DNA of 64,000 nt from Anomaloglossus baeobatrachus. Lineage: Eukaryota; Chordata; Amphibia; Anura; Aromobatidae. Location: positions 332,951,143 through 333,015,142 of the forward strand of contig NC_134354.1 of NCBI RefSeq assembly GCF_048569485.1. Direction: 5' to 3'. Below, piece after piece: positions 33,398 through 42,839 of this stretch. A model generated the notes under the pieces. It saw only the letters and a program-made list of their open reading frames with translations, ran no database searches and was not told where the DNA came from. The position numbers were made by a program, and so were the translations under genes. Every line of letters begins with the position of its first letter. Positions within the stretch are counted from its first letter, which is position 1.

Positions 33398-35773
33398 ATA
33401 CAGAAAGGTCTCAATTTCGCTCCTACAAATCGGGCCAACCTTTTTCAAACTATCAAGGATGTGAATAAATTTATCAGAAATCTGACCGTTAAGAGACATT
33501 TTTTCAATACTGATAAAGAGACTCAGGATGAGGATTTTGTCCCAACGACGACAGTAGATACCATCACTCACATTCCACTCCATTTGGATCTTAAAGAACA
33601 GATTGCAATTTCCAATCTTCAGGATTTGGGTGATCCATCTCCCGTACTAACTGAGCCTCCTCCCTTTTCTACTAGTAATCCACATTTTTACCCGGTGGCC
33701 TCCAGAGTGCCAGCAATGGACACTTTTCAGGATGTTATGGAGATGGAGATTAGACGTATCCTAACTTCTACCTCTGGATTTCAAGATAATCTATCCATAT
33801 CAGAGAGAAAGGCGCTTAAGTCCCTGAAAAATAATGAGTACATTGTGATCCGGAAAGCGGATAAAGGGGGATCAGTAGTTATACTGGACAGTTCACTTTA
33901 TGAAAGGGAGATAAACTCCATATTAGACGATGCCACTACTTACAGGCGTTTATCTAGTGATCCCTCGACTGCTTTCCTGGGCAAGTTACAGAACATATTG
34001 ACACATGGTTTTGACAGGGGAATCATAAATAAAAAAACCTATGATTATCTCCTCATTGACAAACCTATATGCCCGGTGTTCAAGGGGCTTCCCAAAATAC
34101 ATAAGGGCATTTTTCCACCTCCTTTGAGACCAATTGTGGCCAGTACGGGTTCCCTAACCAGCAATCTCAGTGACTGGGTGGACAACATCCTCCAACCCCT
34201 TATGAAGCGTGCAACTGGCTATATTAGGGACACCAAAAGCTTGCTACAAAATCTGGATAGAATAAATTGGACCACAAATTCATTTTGGATTACTAGTGAT
34301 GTGATCTCATTATACCCCTGTATTCCACATGATAAAGCCTTACAGGCCCTTTTCTTCCATTTGGAGAAATACAGTTCTTTAGATGACCATTTTAAGGAAT
34401 ACATTCTTATGGTCACTGGGTTCCTTTTGAGACACAACCACTTCCAATTCAATGGTTCTTATTATCTCCAGATTTCAGGGTGCCCAATGGGTGCCAGCTT
34501 TTCTTGTGCCCTGGCCAATATTTATATGGCATACTGGGAGGAGCACTATGTTCACATTGATACCAACCCTTTCTTACATCAGGTCTCCTGGTATGCCAGG
34601 TATATCGATGACCAGTTATTGATATGTAATACCCGTGACCAAGGCACACCTCATGAGTTTGCAGAAGCCCTCAGTCTGTATTTTAACAACAATAGTCTAA
34701 ATTTGAAATTTACTATAAATGTTCATTTACAGCAAGCACCTTTTTTAGACATCTACCTATTTGGCGACTCCATTACTGGTACCATCGGTTCCACTCTCTA
34801 TAGGAAACCCATTAGTGGCAACACATCCCTTCATGCGGATAGTTGCCACATCCCCCACACTTTACTCAACCTTCCTGTGGGAGAATTTTTTCGGGCAAAG
34901 AGACTCTGTTCCTCCGATCAAGCTTATTCTAAAGAAGCTTCCCACATTAAACACAGATTGAGAACCAGAGGCTATTCTAACCAAACAATCAATAGAGCAT
35001 CGTCCATTGTGGACAATCGGACCCGTTCCAGTTTGTTACTAGATCGCATCAAACCCACCACATATAAAGAGAAGATCACTTTTTCCACTCCATATAGTGT
35101 GGATTTTTTCCACATTAGAGATGCGGTTTTGCGGTTTCTTCCCCTTCTCGAGCAGGATGTTACATTGAGGTCTGTTCTTTCTAAGGGAGTTAATATTGTG
35201 GCGAAGAGGGCTTGCACAGTCGGTAACATGATAGCACCGACCGCTTACACAGTTCGTAACCCTAAGAAAACATGGCTTAGTGTCTCAGGTTCTTATAAAT
35301 GTAATTCCAATCGCTGCGGTTTATGTAAATTTATGAATAACACCAAGATCATCACTAATGTTGATAATACAGACTATAGGATCAATTCATTTATTAATTG
35401 TGCCACTACTCATGTCGTGTATAAAGCCACATGTTCTATCTGTAGCATGAGTTACATCGGTTGTACATCCAGACCTTTGAGAACCAGGATATCTGAACAC
35501 ACTAGGATAACATCTTGCTTTGAACCGACTAATTCTAATAGTCTTCCGTCACAAAAACGTTCCCTGTCGGGCCTTACCCGACACTTCATGGAACTCCATT
35601 CAGCGGATTTTTCGTCGCTCACAGTTACTGGCGTTGAGTTTGTTCCCAAGCCATTTCGAGGAGGGGACTGGTTTCAGGCACTTTTGCACACAGAGGCGAA
35701 ATGGATACTTAAATTAAATACCAGACATCCGCATGGTCTGAATTATCGTTCCGATTTGAGATATATTTTCTGA
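33398..35773 (+). CDS. Penelope-like reverse transcriptase / GIY-YIG endonuclease (5'-truncated frame)
   Basis: One open frame of about 790 codons to the TGA at 35771. The enzyme copies the element's RNA at a nick made by its own endonuclease. N-terminal KGLNFAPTN (33404-33430) is the conserved start of the Penelope N-domain, so the frame is cut by the left arm at 33398 and lacks its natural start; the in-frame GTG at 33461 is not a convincing initiator. RT motifs: SDVISLYPCIP (motif A, 34295), GCPMGASFSCALANIY (B, about 34480), YIDD (C, 34601-34612). A Cys-rich linker YKCNSNRCGLCKF (about 35294) precedes the GIY-YIG domain HVVYKATC...YIGCTSRPLRTRISEH (35411-35500). No internal stop. GIY-YIG is expected in canonical Penelope-type elements. 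Confidence 0.92.
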   Translation: MQKGLNFAPTNRANLFQTIKDVNKFIRNLTVKRHFFNTDKETQDEDFVPTTTVDTITHIPLHLDLKEQIAISNLQDLGDPSPVLTEPPPFSTSNPHFYPVASRVPAMDTFQDVMEMEIRRILTSTSGFQDNLSISERKALKSLKNNEYIVIRKADKGGSVVILDSSLYEREINSILDDATTYRRLSSDPSTAFLGKLQNILTHGFDRGIINKKTYDYLLIDKPICPVFKGLPKIHKGIFPPPLRPIVASTGSLTSNLSDWVDNILQPLMKRATGYIRDTKSLLQNLDRINWTTNSFWITSDVISLYPCIPHDKALQALFFHLEKYSSLDDHFKEYILMVTGFLLRHNHFQFNGSYYLQISGCPMGASFSCALANIYMAYWEEHYVHIDTNPFLHQVSWYARYIDDQLLICNTRDQGTPHEFAEALSLYFNNNSLNLKFTINVHLQQAPFLDIYLFGDSITGTIGSTLYRKPISGNTSLHADSCHIPHTLLNLPVGEFFRAKRLCSSDQAYSKEASHIKHRLRTRGYSNQTINRASSIVDNRTRSSLLLDRIKPTTYKEKITFSTPYSVDFFHIRDAVLRFLPLLEQDVTLRSVLSKGVNIVAKRACTVGNMIAPTAYTVRNPKKTWLSVSGSYKCNSNRCGLCKFMNNTKIITNVDNTDYRINSFINCATTHVVYKATCSICSMSYIGCTSRPLRTRISEHTRITSCFEPTNSNSLPSQKRSLSGLTRHFMELHSADFSSLTVTGVEFVPKPFRGGDWFQALLHTEAKWILKLNTRHPHGLNYRSDLRYIF

Positions 35774-35936
35774 TTATTTATTCTGTCCATTCCCTCCATC
35801 ATACCCCCTCCCTCTCCCCCCTCTCCCCCCCCCCCCCCCCCTCCCTACCCTGTACAGCACATTATCACATCAGGATTTCTGCATAAATCATCTAGCCCGC
35901 ATATTTATTTGTGAGATATTGTCATCTTTCAGATTG

Positions 35937-35989
35937 GCTTTTTTGCCATTGACATTATATGTATTTCACTTATATACATTTTACCTTCT

Positions 35990-36026
<37 letters not shown>

Positions 36027-36805
36027 CTTTTGTTTTGTTTCTCCCCCCCCCTCCTAGATTTGCATTACATCACCACATAGGGATATTGGTATGGATTATT
36101 ATGCCCGTATTTTTTATGCATAAGGTCTTGCCTTTGTTCAGATTGACATTTAAATTGACATCTTTATCATCAACATCTTATATAATTCATATTTATTTAT
36201 ACGCATATATGTATATATATATTTTTCTACTTACTAATTATCTTGCCTTTTGTCGGATTTTATCTTACAATCATGTTGTATGGTGTTCATTTTTTTATCA
36301 GCTTATATTGATTTTCGTTTATTTGCTGTGGTTAGGGAAGGCTTGCTTTTCTGTTTATAACCCATTTATTCTCATGTGATTTTTTTGGCTAAGATTTTTC
36401 TACATTTGGATGTCTATTTGTATATGACAATATGGTTGTATATTTATATATCTATCTCATGTATGTTGAGTGTCCTTTTGTCTCCTAATTGAAGTGGGTA
36501 CAGGTGGTTTGGTTTGTTCCTTCCACCTATGGACTTTTTTCACTTCCGCCCCCTTTTTCCTGGTGTGTATTTCATTTCCTCCCCTATATGAGTTGCTTCC
36601 AGCTAAGCATAGGTCACTTATGATTAAGGACTCTGTTGTTTTTACCCCCCCAGTCCGAAACGCGTAAAGTTTGCCTATGCGCCCACTGTAAATATGTTCC
36701 CTACTTCGGGTCTCTGATGATCTTTTAAATTTTTTGAAATAAAGGATGTTTTTTTACTTTTAACCACGAGGATTTGTGCTGGATCCCTCCTTCCTTCGTT
36801 CTATT
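35937..36805 (+). repeat. Right arm / 3' region of the Penelope-like element
   Basis: 869 bp in sense orientation after the stop codon and a pyrimidine-rich stretch (35775-35850, with a C-run). It contains CCCAGTCCGAAACGCGTAAA and TGATGATCTTTT, then a TTTTTGAAATAAAGG signal near the end. Mirrors 32534-33397. Confidence 0.9.
36617..36663 (+). ncRNA. Hammerhead-ribozyme-like relic in the Penelope arm
   Basis: The stretch has CTTATGA, then AAGGACT, a pyrimidine-rich loop, AGTCC and GAAACGCG. This is the order of a hammerhead core (CUGAUGA, stem II, GAAAC), with one core mismatch (CUUAUGA) and an unusually long stem II loop. The mirror copy is at 32675-32722, and a diverged copy is at 38944-38995. 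Hammerhead motifs in Penelope-like pseudo-LTRs are established knowledge. Activity of this copy is doubtful. Confidence 0.35.
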
Positions 36806-37368
36806 TTCCCATTACCTTGGCTGGCCTGGACCTTCCAGCGGATCCGTGCACCCAGGAGATCACAGCAGTGGAGTCGGCAGGTGAGCTGAAATACCTTTAT
36901 TTCACTATATAGGAGAGCACTTTCTGCTCGGCTGATGCCGGTTATAATTGTATGTTCCCTGTCTCTGTTCCTGGCCTGGAGATTTGTCCTTCCCTGTATC
37001 CCAGAGCAAGACTTATGCAGATAAGTTTCAGTTTTGCCTTGCTTGCTTGTTAACACCTTAGTGTGTTGTTTTTCCTTGTTTTGCTGTCTATCTGTTTTCT
37101 TGCAAGTGAAGCTTTGTTTCAATTGTGCTGTGAGCAAGGGGGTTTCCCCTGTGCTGGCTTTCCTGCAGGAAAAGGGATTTTTATCCCTGTCTGATTTGAT
37201 TATTTGCTCTTCTGTACTTTCTTGTCATTTTTTGGTATTTTCTCTCTCCTATTATTTACAGGTGTACCTGGTATAGTGGGGGTGAGGTCGTATGACCTCC
37301 AGGGCCATTTTTACTATAAGGAGTTTGGTATTTTTCTATAGGAATTTTGCACTGACCACAATCAGTTC

Positions 37369-38247
37369 TGTTGTGAATGTTAGTTATGTTTTGGCTGCTG
37401 GGAGGCTCCCTCTGGTGGCCAGGAATGGTTTGGACTTGGACCAGGTGTGTTGTGCAATGGGTGTTTCCTTTGCTAACTCTCTGCTTATTTAAATCCTGGT
37501 CTGATTGCAGGCTGTTGCCGGATGTCAGTTGTTCTTTGTATCTCCAGCCTGCTTCATCCTGATCTACACCACACCTATCCCTAATAAGTGCTTGCTCTTT
37601 ATTTATTGTCTGGTTCTTTTGCTTATCTGGGTTTGTCTTTTGCTGTGGTTGTTTTCAGTTTATTTGCATGCAGGGATTTTCCCCCTCAGTGGTTTGTTGG
37701 GGAACTCCCTGCAGTTCTGTGTGGAGTATAGCTCCTTTGAGTCCATGTGTTTGTGGCTTGTTGAATTTGTTAAGATTCTTGTTTTCTGTTCATTGGTATG
37801 ACAAGAGCACCTGGTATAGGATGGAGTTCAGATCGTGCGATCTGAGGGCCTTTTTGTACTATCAGGAAGTTGGTATTTTGCAGGGTTTTTCTCTGGCCAC
37901 CACCAGTCCCTTTCCTGTCCTTTCCTATTTTAGTCAGCGGGGGCCTCACCTTTTGCTAATCCTGTCATCTATCTGTGTATTGTGTTTTTCCTATATCACC
38001 GCATTCTTTTAATGTGGGGGTCTTGCAATTCTTCTCTATTTTCTGAGGCAGAGAGTTATTCATCTTTCCTACCTTTAGGATAGTTAGTTCTCCGGCTGTG
38101 TTCGCGGTGCACAGGATGTTAGTTCACCCCTCGGCTGCTTCTAGTTGTGATGGTTAGTAAGGGGATGGCGGCCATATTAGTTGCCAATGCTCTTGTCACC
38201 TTTTGCCAATGATTTATGGTGGTCTTCCATGGTTCCGGATCATAACA
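37369..38247 (+). mobile_element. Solo LTR of a related gypsy family
   Basis: 879 bp, starting TGTTGTGAATGTTAG and ending CCGGATCATAACA. It is flanked by cagttc (37363-37368, 38248-38253). The uninterrupted sequence CAATCAGTTCCTTTCC is present in the 5' LTR at the matching site. It resembles the host LTR at both ends but is clearly diverged inside, so it comes from a sister family. It inserted into the 3' LTR of the older provirus. Confidence 0.9.
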
Positions 38248-38603
38248 CAGTTCCTTTCCTATGCTATGTATCAAGTTAGTTGGGCCTCACCTTTGCTAAT
38301 TCTATTTTTCCTGAGTATTGCGTTTTTCTATATCACCGTAATTTTTATATGTGGGGGGCTACCTACTCCTTTGGGGACTGCTCTGAGGCAAGGTAGATTT
38401 CCTCATTTCATTCTGTGAGGCATTGCTAGTTTCTCAGGCTGTGACGATGTGTTTAGGTTTTTAGGAACGCTCAACGGCTACTTCTAGTGTTGTCTGATAG
38501 TCAGGGGATTGCGGTCAGCCCAGGTTCCAACTGCTCCTGTTTCTTGGTGTTTTTTCACCAATGGGTGTTTTTTGTAATCTTCCATGGTTACTAGATCATA
38601 ACA

Positions 38604-38860
38604 ATGTGGGGTTAAAGCAACATTTTTGTGGTAAAACTATATTTTTTTTATATTCACTGCACAGCATTCTAAAATTCTGTGAAGCACCTGGGGGTACAAG
38701 GTGCTCATCAAAGATCTAGATTCATTACATGAGGTATCTAGTTTCCAAAATGAGGTCACTTGTGGGGGTTTCCATTGTTTAGGCATATCACAGGCTTTGA
38801 AAACACAACACGGCATCCCGCTATAGACCAGCCAATTTTAAAATTCAAATGGCGCAGACT
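38604..38860. repeat. AT-rich frog-type repeat, right part
   Basis: Resumes the repeat cut at 26835: GTGGGGTTAAAGCAACATTTT, then AAGCACCTGGGGGTACAAGG and CCAAAATGAGGTCACTTGTG. The 6-bp atgtgg at its start is the right target duplication of the gypsy provirus. Confidence 0.7.
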
Positions 38861-38879
38861 TCCGGGTCTTGGGCACTTT

Positions 38880-39115
38880 TTGGCCTCTTCCTTGGTATGC
38901 CCATTACAGGAGTTTGCTCTCTACTAACTAGGGCAAAACAAAGTACTTATGATTAAGGACCTTTATTGCTTTTAATACCCCAGTCCGATATGCATCAAGC
39001 TTCCCATGTTCCTTTTTGACCCCATGTTTGGTGTGTTCACGTGTTTTTAATCATTTTCAAATCAAGAAGATTTTCTTATCATTTGTACTCGTGCCGTGTC
39101 CAACTTCCTCTCTCT
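38880..39115 (+). mobile_element. Penelope-like 3' fragment (diverged)
   Basis: Shares with 36560-36800 the sequence CTTATGATTAAGGAC (38947-38961), CCCAGTCCGA and a tail with AAGATTTTCTTATCATTTGT followed by CTCGTGCCG. It is a short terminal-region fragment of the same or a sister Penelope-like family, heavily diverged, without coding sequence. Confidence 0.55.
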
Positions 39116-39400
39116 GCACAAAACAAAGTATGCCTGCCCAGGAGCAAGATTGGGGGCGCTATATGATGTAGGAAGCGTCATCCACATGAAACAAAGCAGG
39201 AGTATAGCACTAGCAGGAATAGAGGAGACTCCAAGCAAGACCAATGACACACATTGGAGCTGCCACACCATGTGAGGAGATTTTAAAAGGTATTGTCTGG
39301 TATATGCAGAGAATATTCAGTGCTTGTATACAAGTTGCTAGACTGCTGTAAAAGAGCCATGAAATATGGTGGCATTGTGAAAATCTGGTGACTGGTTATC
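39116..39400. other. Unassigned non-coding sequence
   Basis: No element end, tandem repeat or coding signal recognised between the Penelope fragment and the LINE fragment. Confidence 0.3.
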
Positions 39401-39935
39401 TTTAAAGCAAGAGTAGTGCTGAGGCAGAAAAAAGTATAGAGAAAAAAATAAATCATGTAAAAAATAAATCAAGGTAGCAAAGATTGAGAAAGATATTGCC
39501 AAAGAAAGTAAAGAAAATCTAAAAATATTCTTCAACTACATAAACTGTAAAAAAATAATCTAGAAGAAATTATGGAAGAGGATGAGGGAAATGTACTAAA
39601 CATCTATTTCTCTATAGTATTTTCAAAATAAAATCAACAGGTGACACAATCAGGGACTCCAGAAATTCTCAATTTAATGTCACCTGCTTAAACCAGCTAA
39701 TAATATGGCCTCGCCTCAAAAGCACTAAAGTGGACAAATCACTGGGCTCAGATGGCATACACCCCCGAGTAATGCAGGAATTACGTACTGTGATAGACAG
39801 ACAATTATTTCTAATGTTCAAGAATTCCATAATAACAGGGTCTGTACCACAGGACTAGTACATAGCAAATATGCTCCCAAAATTTAGAAACGGAATAAAA
39901 TATGAGTCTGGAACTTATAGGCTTGTAAAATTTGA
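39400..39935 (+). mobile_element. CR1/L2-like LINE reverse transcriptase fragment
   Basis: The plus strand around 39730-39900 encodes KVDKSLGSDGIHPRVMQEL, then QLFLMFKNSIITGSVPQD and ANMLPKFRNG. These match the classic CR1-type RT segment (KAPGPDGIHPRVLKELA, SWRTGEVPEDWRKANVTPIFKKG). There is a stop right after VPQD and no catalytic YxDD is reached, so it is a short dead fragment. The upstream stretch 39400-39720 is consistent with the preceding linker region. Confidence 0.7.
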
Positions 39936-40127
39936 GTACAGTATCATGACCTCTCTCACCCGCCACATGTGTCCTAATATCACCACTTGGCATCTGCAGC
40001 CTCAGGATGCAGGTAGTGGTGAATTCATTGGTGGAGGATGAAACTGTTACTTCATCACGTCTGCTGTGCAGAGAGACAGTGCTCCTGAGGTATGTGTTGT
40101 TATTTTTTTCTATGTGTGAGCAGGGAT
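39936..40127. other. Unassigned non-coding sequence
   Basis: Short stretch between the LINE fragment and the palindrome with no recognised feature. Confidence 0.3.
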
Positions 40128-40467
40128 GTCAATCAAATAGGTACAAGGCACTCTCAAAGGTTAATTTTCATATAATTTATTCCAAAAATAGTCTTAAACA
40201 TGTGACGTTTCAGCCACTAGGTGGCCTTCATCACACAACTGGTATCATAAACTGGCCAAAATTGGAGTGTCAAGGCAACGGTGTCCTCCCCTATGCGCAG
40301 CATAGCGGTGGACACCGTTGCCTTGACACTCCAATTTTGGCCAGTTTGTGATACCAGTTGTCTGATGAAGGCCACCTAGTGGTTGAAATGTCACATGTTT
40401 AAGACTATTTTGGAATAAATTATATGAAACTTAACCCTTGAGAGTGCCTTGTACCTATTTGATTGAC
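40128..40467. mobile_element. 340-bp near-perfect palindrome (Penelope-like terminal sequence)
   Basis: The left arm from GTCAATCAAATAGGTACAAG is mirrored by the right arm ending CTTGTACCTATTTGATTGAC, with few mismatches. The centre is near 40298, between GGACACCGTTGCC and its mirror. Each arm carries a CTGATGA...GAAA core and ends in an AATAAATTATATGAAA-like stretch, the layout of Penelope-like terminal repeats arranged head to head. It contains no coding sequence. Alternatively it is a fold-back MITE that captured this motif. Confidence 0.6.
40362..40388 (+). ncRNA. Hammerhead-ribozyme-like core
   Basis: CTGATGA at 40362-40368, then AGGCCAC CTA GTGGTT able to form a short stem II, then GAAA at 40385-40388. 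The mirrored minus-strand copy (about 40206-40234) reads GTGATGA...GTGGCTGAAAC: one core change, but a better stem II and the full GAAAC. Stem I and III partners were not worked out, so the call is a candidate only. Confidence 0.4.
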
Positions 40468-40544
40468 TTACGGTTTGGAAACCAACAAGTGCACCTCGAT
40501 ATACCTCCACCATATTGGCTGTGCCTTATCCTTTTACATGTGAG

Positions 40545-41475
40545 CAGTGGTGTAACTAGACTTCAATGGGCCCCGTTGCAAAGTTTGGAACTGGGCTCTC
40601 CCAATTCACTGCATGTTGGTTAGATGTATGTATATGATGGATACATTTAGCATTCTAAATTCTATAAAGATATATGAGTTGACCTTACCCCTGTTATGTA
40701 GTAATGTCCACCATCATGTTGTAATGTACCACATCCTGGGCTACTCCCTGGTAAAAAATTCATCCGCCAGCCTGGTAAATATGTCCCTCATCCTGGTATA
40801 AATGTTCCCATCCTGGTAAATATGCTCCCGTCCTAGTAAATATGTCTCTCTTCCTAAGCCCCATTCTGGCATATATGTCCCCATTCTAGGCCCCATTCAG
40901 GTACAGTTTATGTCAACATCTTGGACACCTCCTGGTGTATATGTCCGCCCCCTTGTATATATGTCCTCCTCCTGTTATATATGTTCTCATCCTGAACCCC
41001 TCCTGGTATATATGTCCCCCTCTTGGGTCCTTCCTAGCATATATACCCCTCCTTGTATATTTATTTCCCCCTCTTAAGCCCCTCCTGGTATATGTGTCCC
41101 CTCCTAGTAAATATGTCTCCATTTTGACTTTCTTCCCCCCAAAAAAACCTCAAAATATTTTACCCTCCTCGGCTTCCACGTAGTGCAGCATCCTCCTCTC
41201 TAGACAACAGGCAATGGACATCAACTTCACTGTCATTCGCTGTTCTTAGTCACGAGGACGCCGATGTCAGCTGCCTGCTGGCCACTATTTGGCCGGCAGC
41301 GTGTATTGCAGTGCAGGGACCTGATGACGGGTCTCTGCGCTGTGATGCATTTCAGCTGGATCTGCAGCCTCAGACACACATCCAGCTGAAGCAGGGTCTG
41401 GGGCCGGTCTGCCCCCTGCACCCCTGGGACCGGTCGCAGTCACGATCACTGCATCCACGATTATTCTGCCCCTGT
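40545..41475. mobile_element. Non-autonomous hAT-like element with internal minisatellite
   Basis: Left end CAGTGGTGTAACTAGA and right end ...CTGCCCCTG, mirror of CAGGGGCAG. Flanks catgtgag (40537-40544) and tgtgtgag (41476-41483) agree at 6 of 8 positions, a decayed 8-bp duplication typical of hAT. The interior holds a degenerate repeat of CCTGGTATATATGTCCCC (40770-41110) and a GC-rich right part. No transposase frame is seen. It resembles the element whose right end is at 3286. Confidence 0.65.
40770..41110. repeat. Degenerate CTGGTATATATGTCC minisatellite
   Basis: Irregular copies of CCTGGTATATATGTCCCCCTC with varying spacers, inside the hAT-like element. The unit length is not constant. 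Confidence 0.75.
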
Positions 41476-41483
41476 GTGTGAGA

Positions 41484-41785
41484 TATGTGGTTGTATATAG
41501 GGTGACTATGTAGATTAAACAAAGCACTGGTGTCAGCAGCCTCCTAGACTAGGCCGTGATCATCACAGGAGCTCCAATGCTTTTGGACCGCATAATGCAG
41601 CCTAAGTTGCAGCTTGGGCCACGTGTTTGATACCTGTGCTCTATATCTAGAGGAAAGAAGAATTTATTGTAATCACAGAAAGTGATTCTTTATTACAAGA
41701 GTAGTGAAAATATGGAACTCTCTGTAACATGATCTTGTAATGGTTGATTCACTATAAAATATCCCAAAAAAACCCAAAACAAACC
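41484..41785. other. Unassigned non-coding sequence
   Basis: No recognised feature. It includes a GGCCGTGATCATCACAGGAG stretch but no terminal repeats. Confidence 0.3.
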
Positions 41786-42839
41786 CTTACCAACGTCAGG
41801 TCCGATTACCAATGCACTACTAGGATGCAGCAGGTCCCCATAATAAAAGTAAGGGCAGCACAGGTGCAAAATGTTGATGAAAAAACACCCACAATCCTCC
41901 CTATTATTAATCTAGGGCTTAGTGAGCTGTTATTAACCCCTTTTTACCCTGATTGCCACCGCACCAGGGCAATCGCGAAGAGCTAGATAAATCGCCAGGA
42001 CCGTCACATCTAATGGACATGACAATTCTATGCGGCTGCTATTTTTAGGCTGGTGGGCTTCAAATAACCATGAGTCTCCCCAGCTGAGAATTCCAGTCCC
42101 AAGCTGTCATGCTGTACCATGGCTGGGTATCAAATTAGGGGGGACAAACAGTTTTTTTAAACTATTTATTTAAATACTTATAAAAGCTGCATGCGGTTCC
42201 TCTTATTTTACTACACAGCCAAGATAAGTGCATGGCTGGGGGCTGCAGCATCTAGCCGTGGACTTTATCTGTGCTGCGTATCATAATATGGGGAACCCTA
42301 GGCCAATTTTTTCATTTATTGATTTATTTATTTTTATACCACGATAGACCCATCCACCGGCGCCTGTGATTGGAAGCGTCAGACATGCTGTCACACAGGC
42401 TGGGGGTACATCTGAGTGCAACCAATCACAGGCACTGGAGGGTGGGAAAAGCAATGCATATGCATAAACCTAATGAGTGGCCCCGGGAGCGAATGGGTGG
42501 CCGTGGGAGCAGTAAACAGACGCACCGGAGCCTCGGTCAGTATAGCGCGCCTGCTCCTATCACTTCTATCACCATTTTTAAGCCCCGGACTGTGGTGCCC
42601 ATAGACTTATATGGGGACTGACATCCGGCCAGATATCCGGGATCAATTTTGGGCTGGATCTGATTTTTTTTTTTTTTAAATCCGGTTATTCCCGCCGATC
42701 TGGATATCTCTGAGTTCCCCAATCACTATTTATGAGTGTTTATTTCATGAGTATTTTGCACCTGTGCTGCCCCTGCCATTTTATCATGGGGATCTGCGAC
42801 ATCCTGCTATGCATTGGTTATCTGACCTGATGTTGGTAA
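41786..42839. mobile_element. 1.05-kb element with ~100-bp terminal inverted repeats
   Basis: The left end CTTACCAACGTCAGGTCCGA is mirrored at the right end by TCTGACCTGATGTTGGTAAG. Homology continues inward through CATTGGTAATC, GCAGGTCCCCAT and GCACAGGTGCAAAAT (right: ATTTTGCACCTGTGCTGC). The interior has CTGTTATTAACCCC and GATTGCCACCGCACCAGGGC, phrases I associate with a common frog repeat. No transposase is visible. Class not assigned; the left flank gives no clean target duplication. Confidence 0.65.

Larger units (their letters stand above)
32534..36904 (+). mobile_element. Penelope-like element with inverted terminal arms
   Basis: A 4.37-kb insertion flanked by an 11-bp duplication ctatataggag (32523-32533, 36905-36915). 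The left arm 32534-33397 is the reverse complement of 35937-36805 and looks almost identical apart from homopolymer lengths. Between them is one uninterrupted frame for reverse transcriptase plus GIY-YIG endonuclease. About 100 bp (36806-36904) of extra 3' sequence lies outside the right arm. Penelope-like elements are known to carry partial copies of themselves as direct or inverted pseudo-LTRs. Near-identity of the arms and an open frame mean a recent insertion, later than the gypsy provirus. Confidence 0.9.
26836..38603 (+). mobile_element. Ty3/gypsy fossil provirus with nested insertions
   Basis: A full-length Ty3/gypsy element with LTRs starting TGTTRTGAAC and ending CATAACA. It is flanked by a 6-bp duplication atgtgg (26830-26835, 38604-38609). 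Internal parts in order: gag, protease, reverse transcriptase, RNase H, integrase, then a polypurine tract (CAAGGGGGGGGTAC) next to the 3' LTR. Three later insertions lie in it: a MITE (29452-30589), a Penelope-like element (32534-36904) and a related solo LTR (37369-38247). The two LTRs differ by only a few percent by eye, so it is moderately young, but it carries several disabling breaks and is a fossil. Confidence 0.9.
32377..38603 (+). mobile_element. Gypsy 3' LTR, split by two insertions
   Basis: The LTR starts TGTTGTGAACATTG at 32377 just after the polypurine tract. It is interrupted at 32534-36904 (Penelope-like) and 37369-38247 (solo LTR), and ends CTAGATCATAACA at 38603. The pieces line up with the 5' LTR in order at about 95% identity by eye. 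Confidence 0.9.

Noticed and set aside
33461-33463. GTG as the start codon of the Penelope-like protein
   Set aside because: The frame is open upstream to 33398 and encodes the conserved KGLNFAPTN and NLFQTIKDV-like N-domain, so this GTG is internal.
32960-33583. 207-codon minus-strand frame
   Set aside because: It is antisense to the left inverted arm and the start of the Penelope-like frame; the same peptide appears in the right arm. Low-complexity, with a Phe run from the homopolymer.
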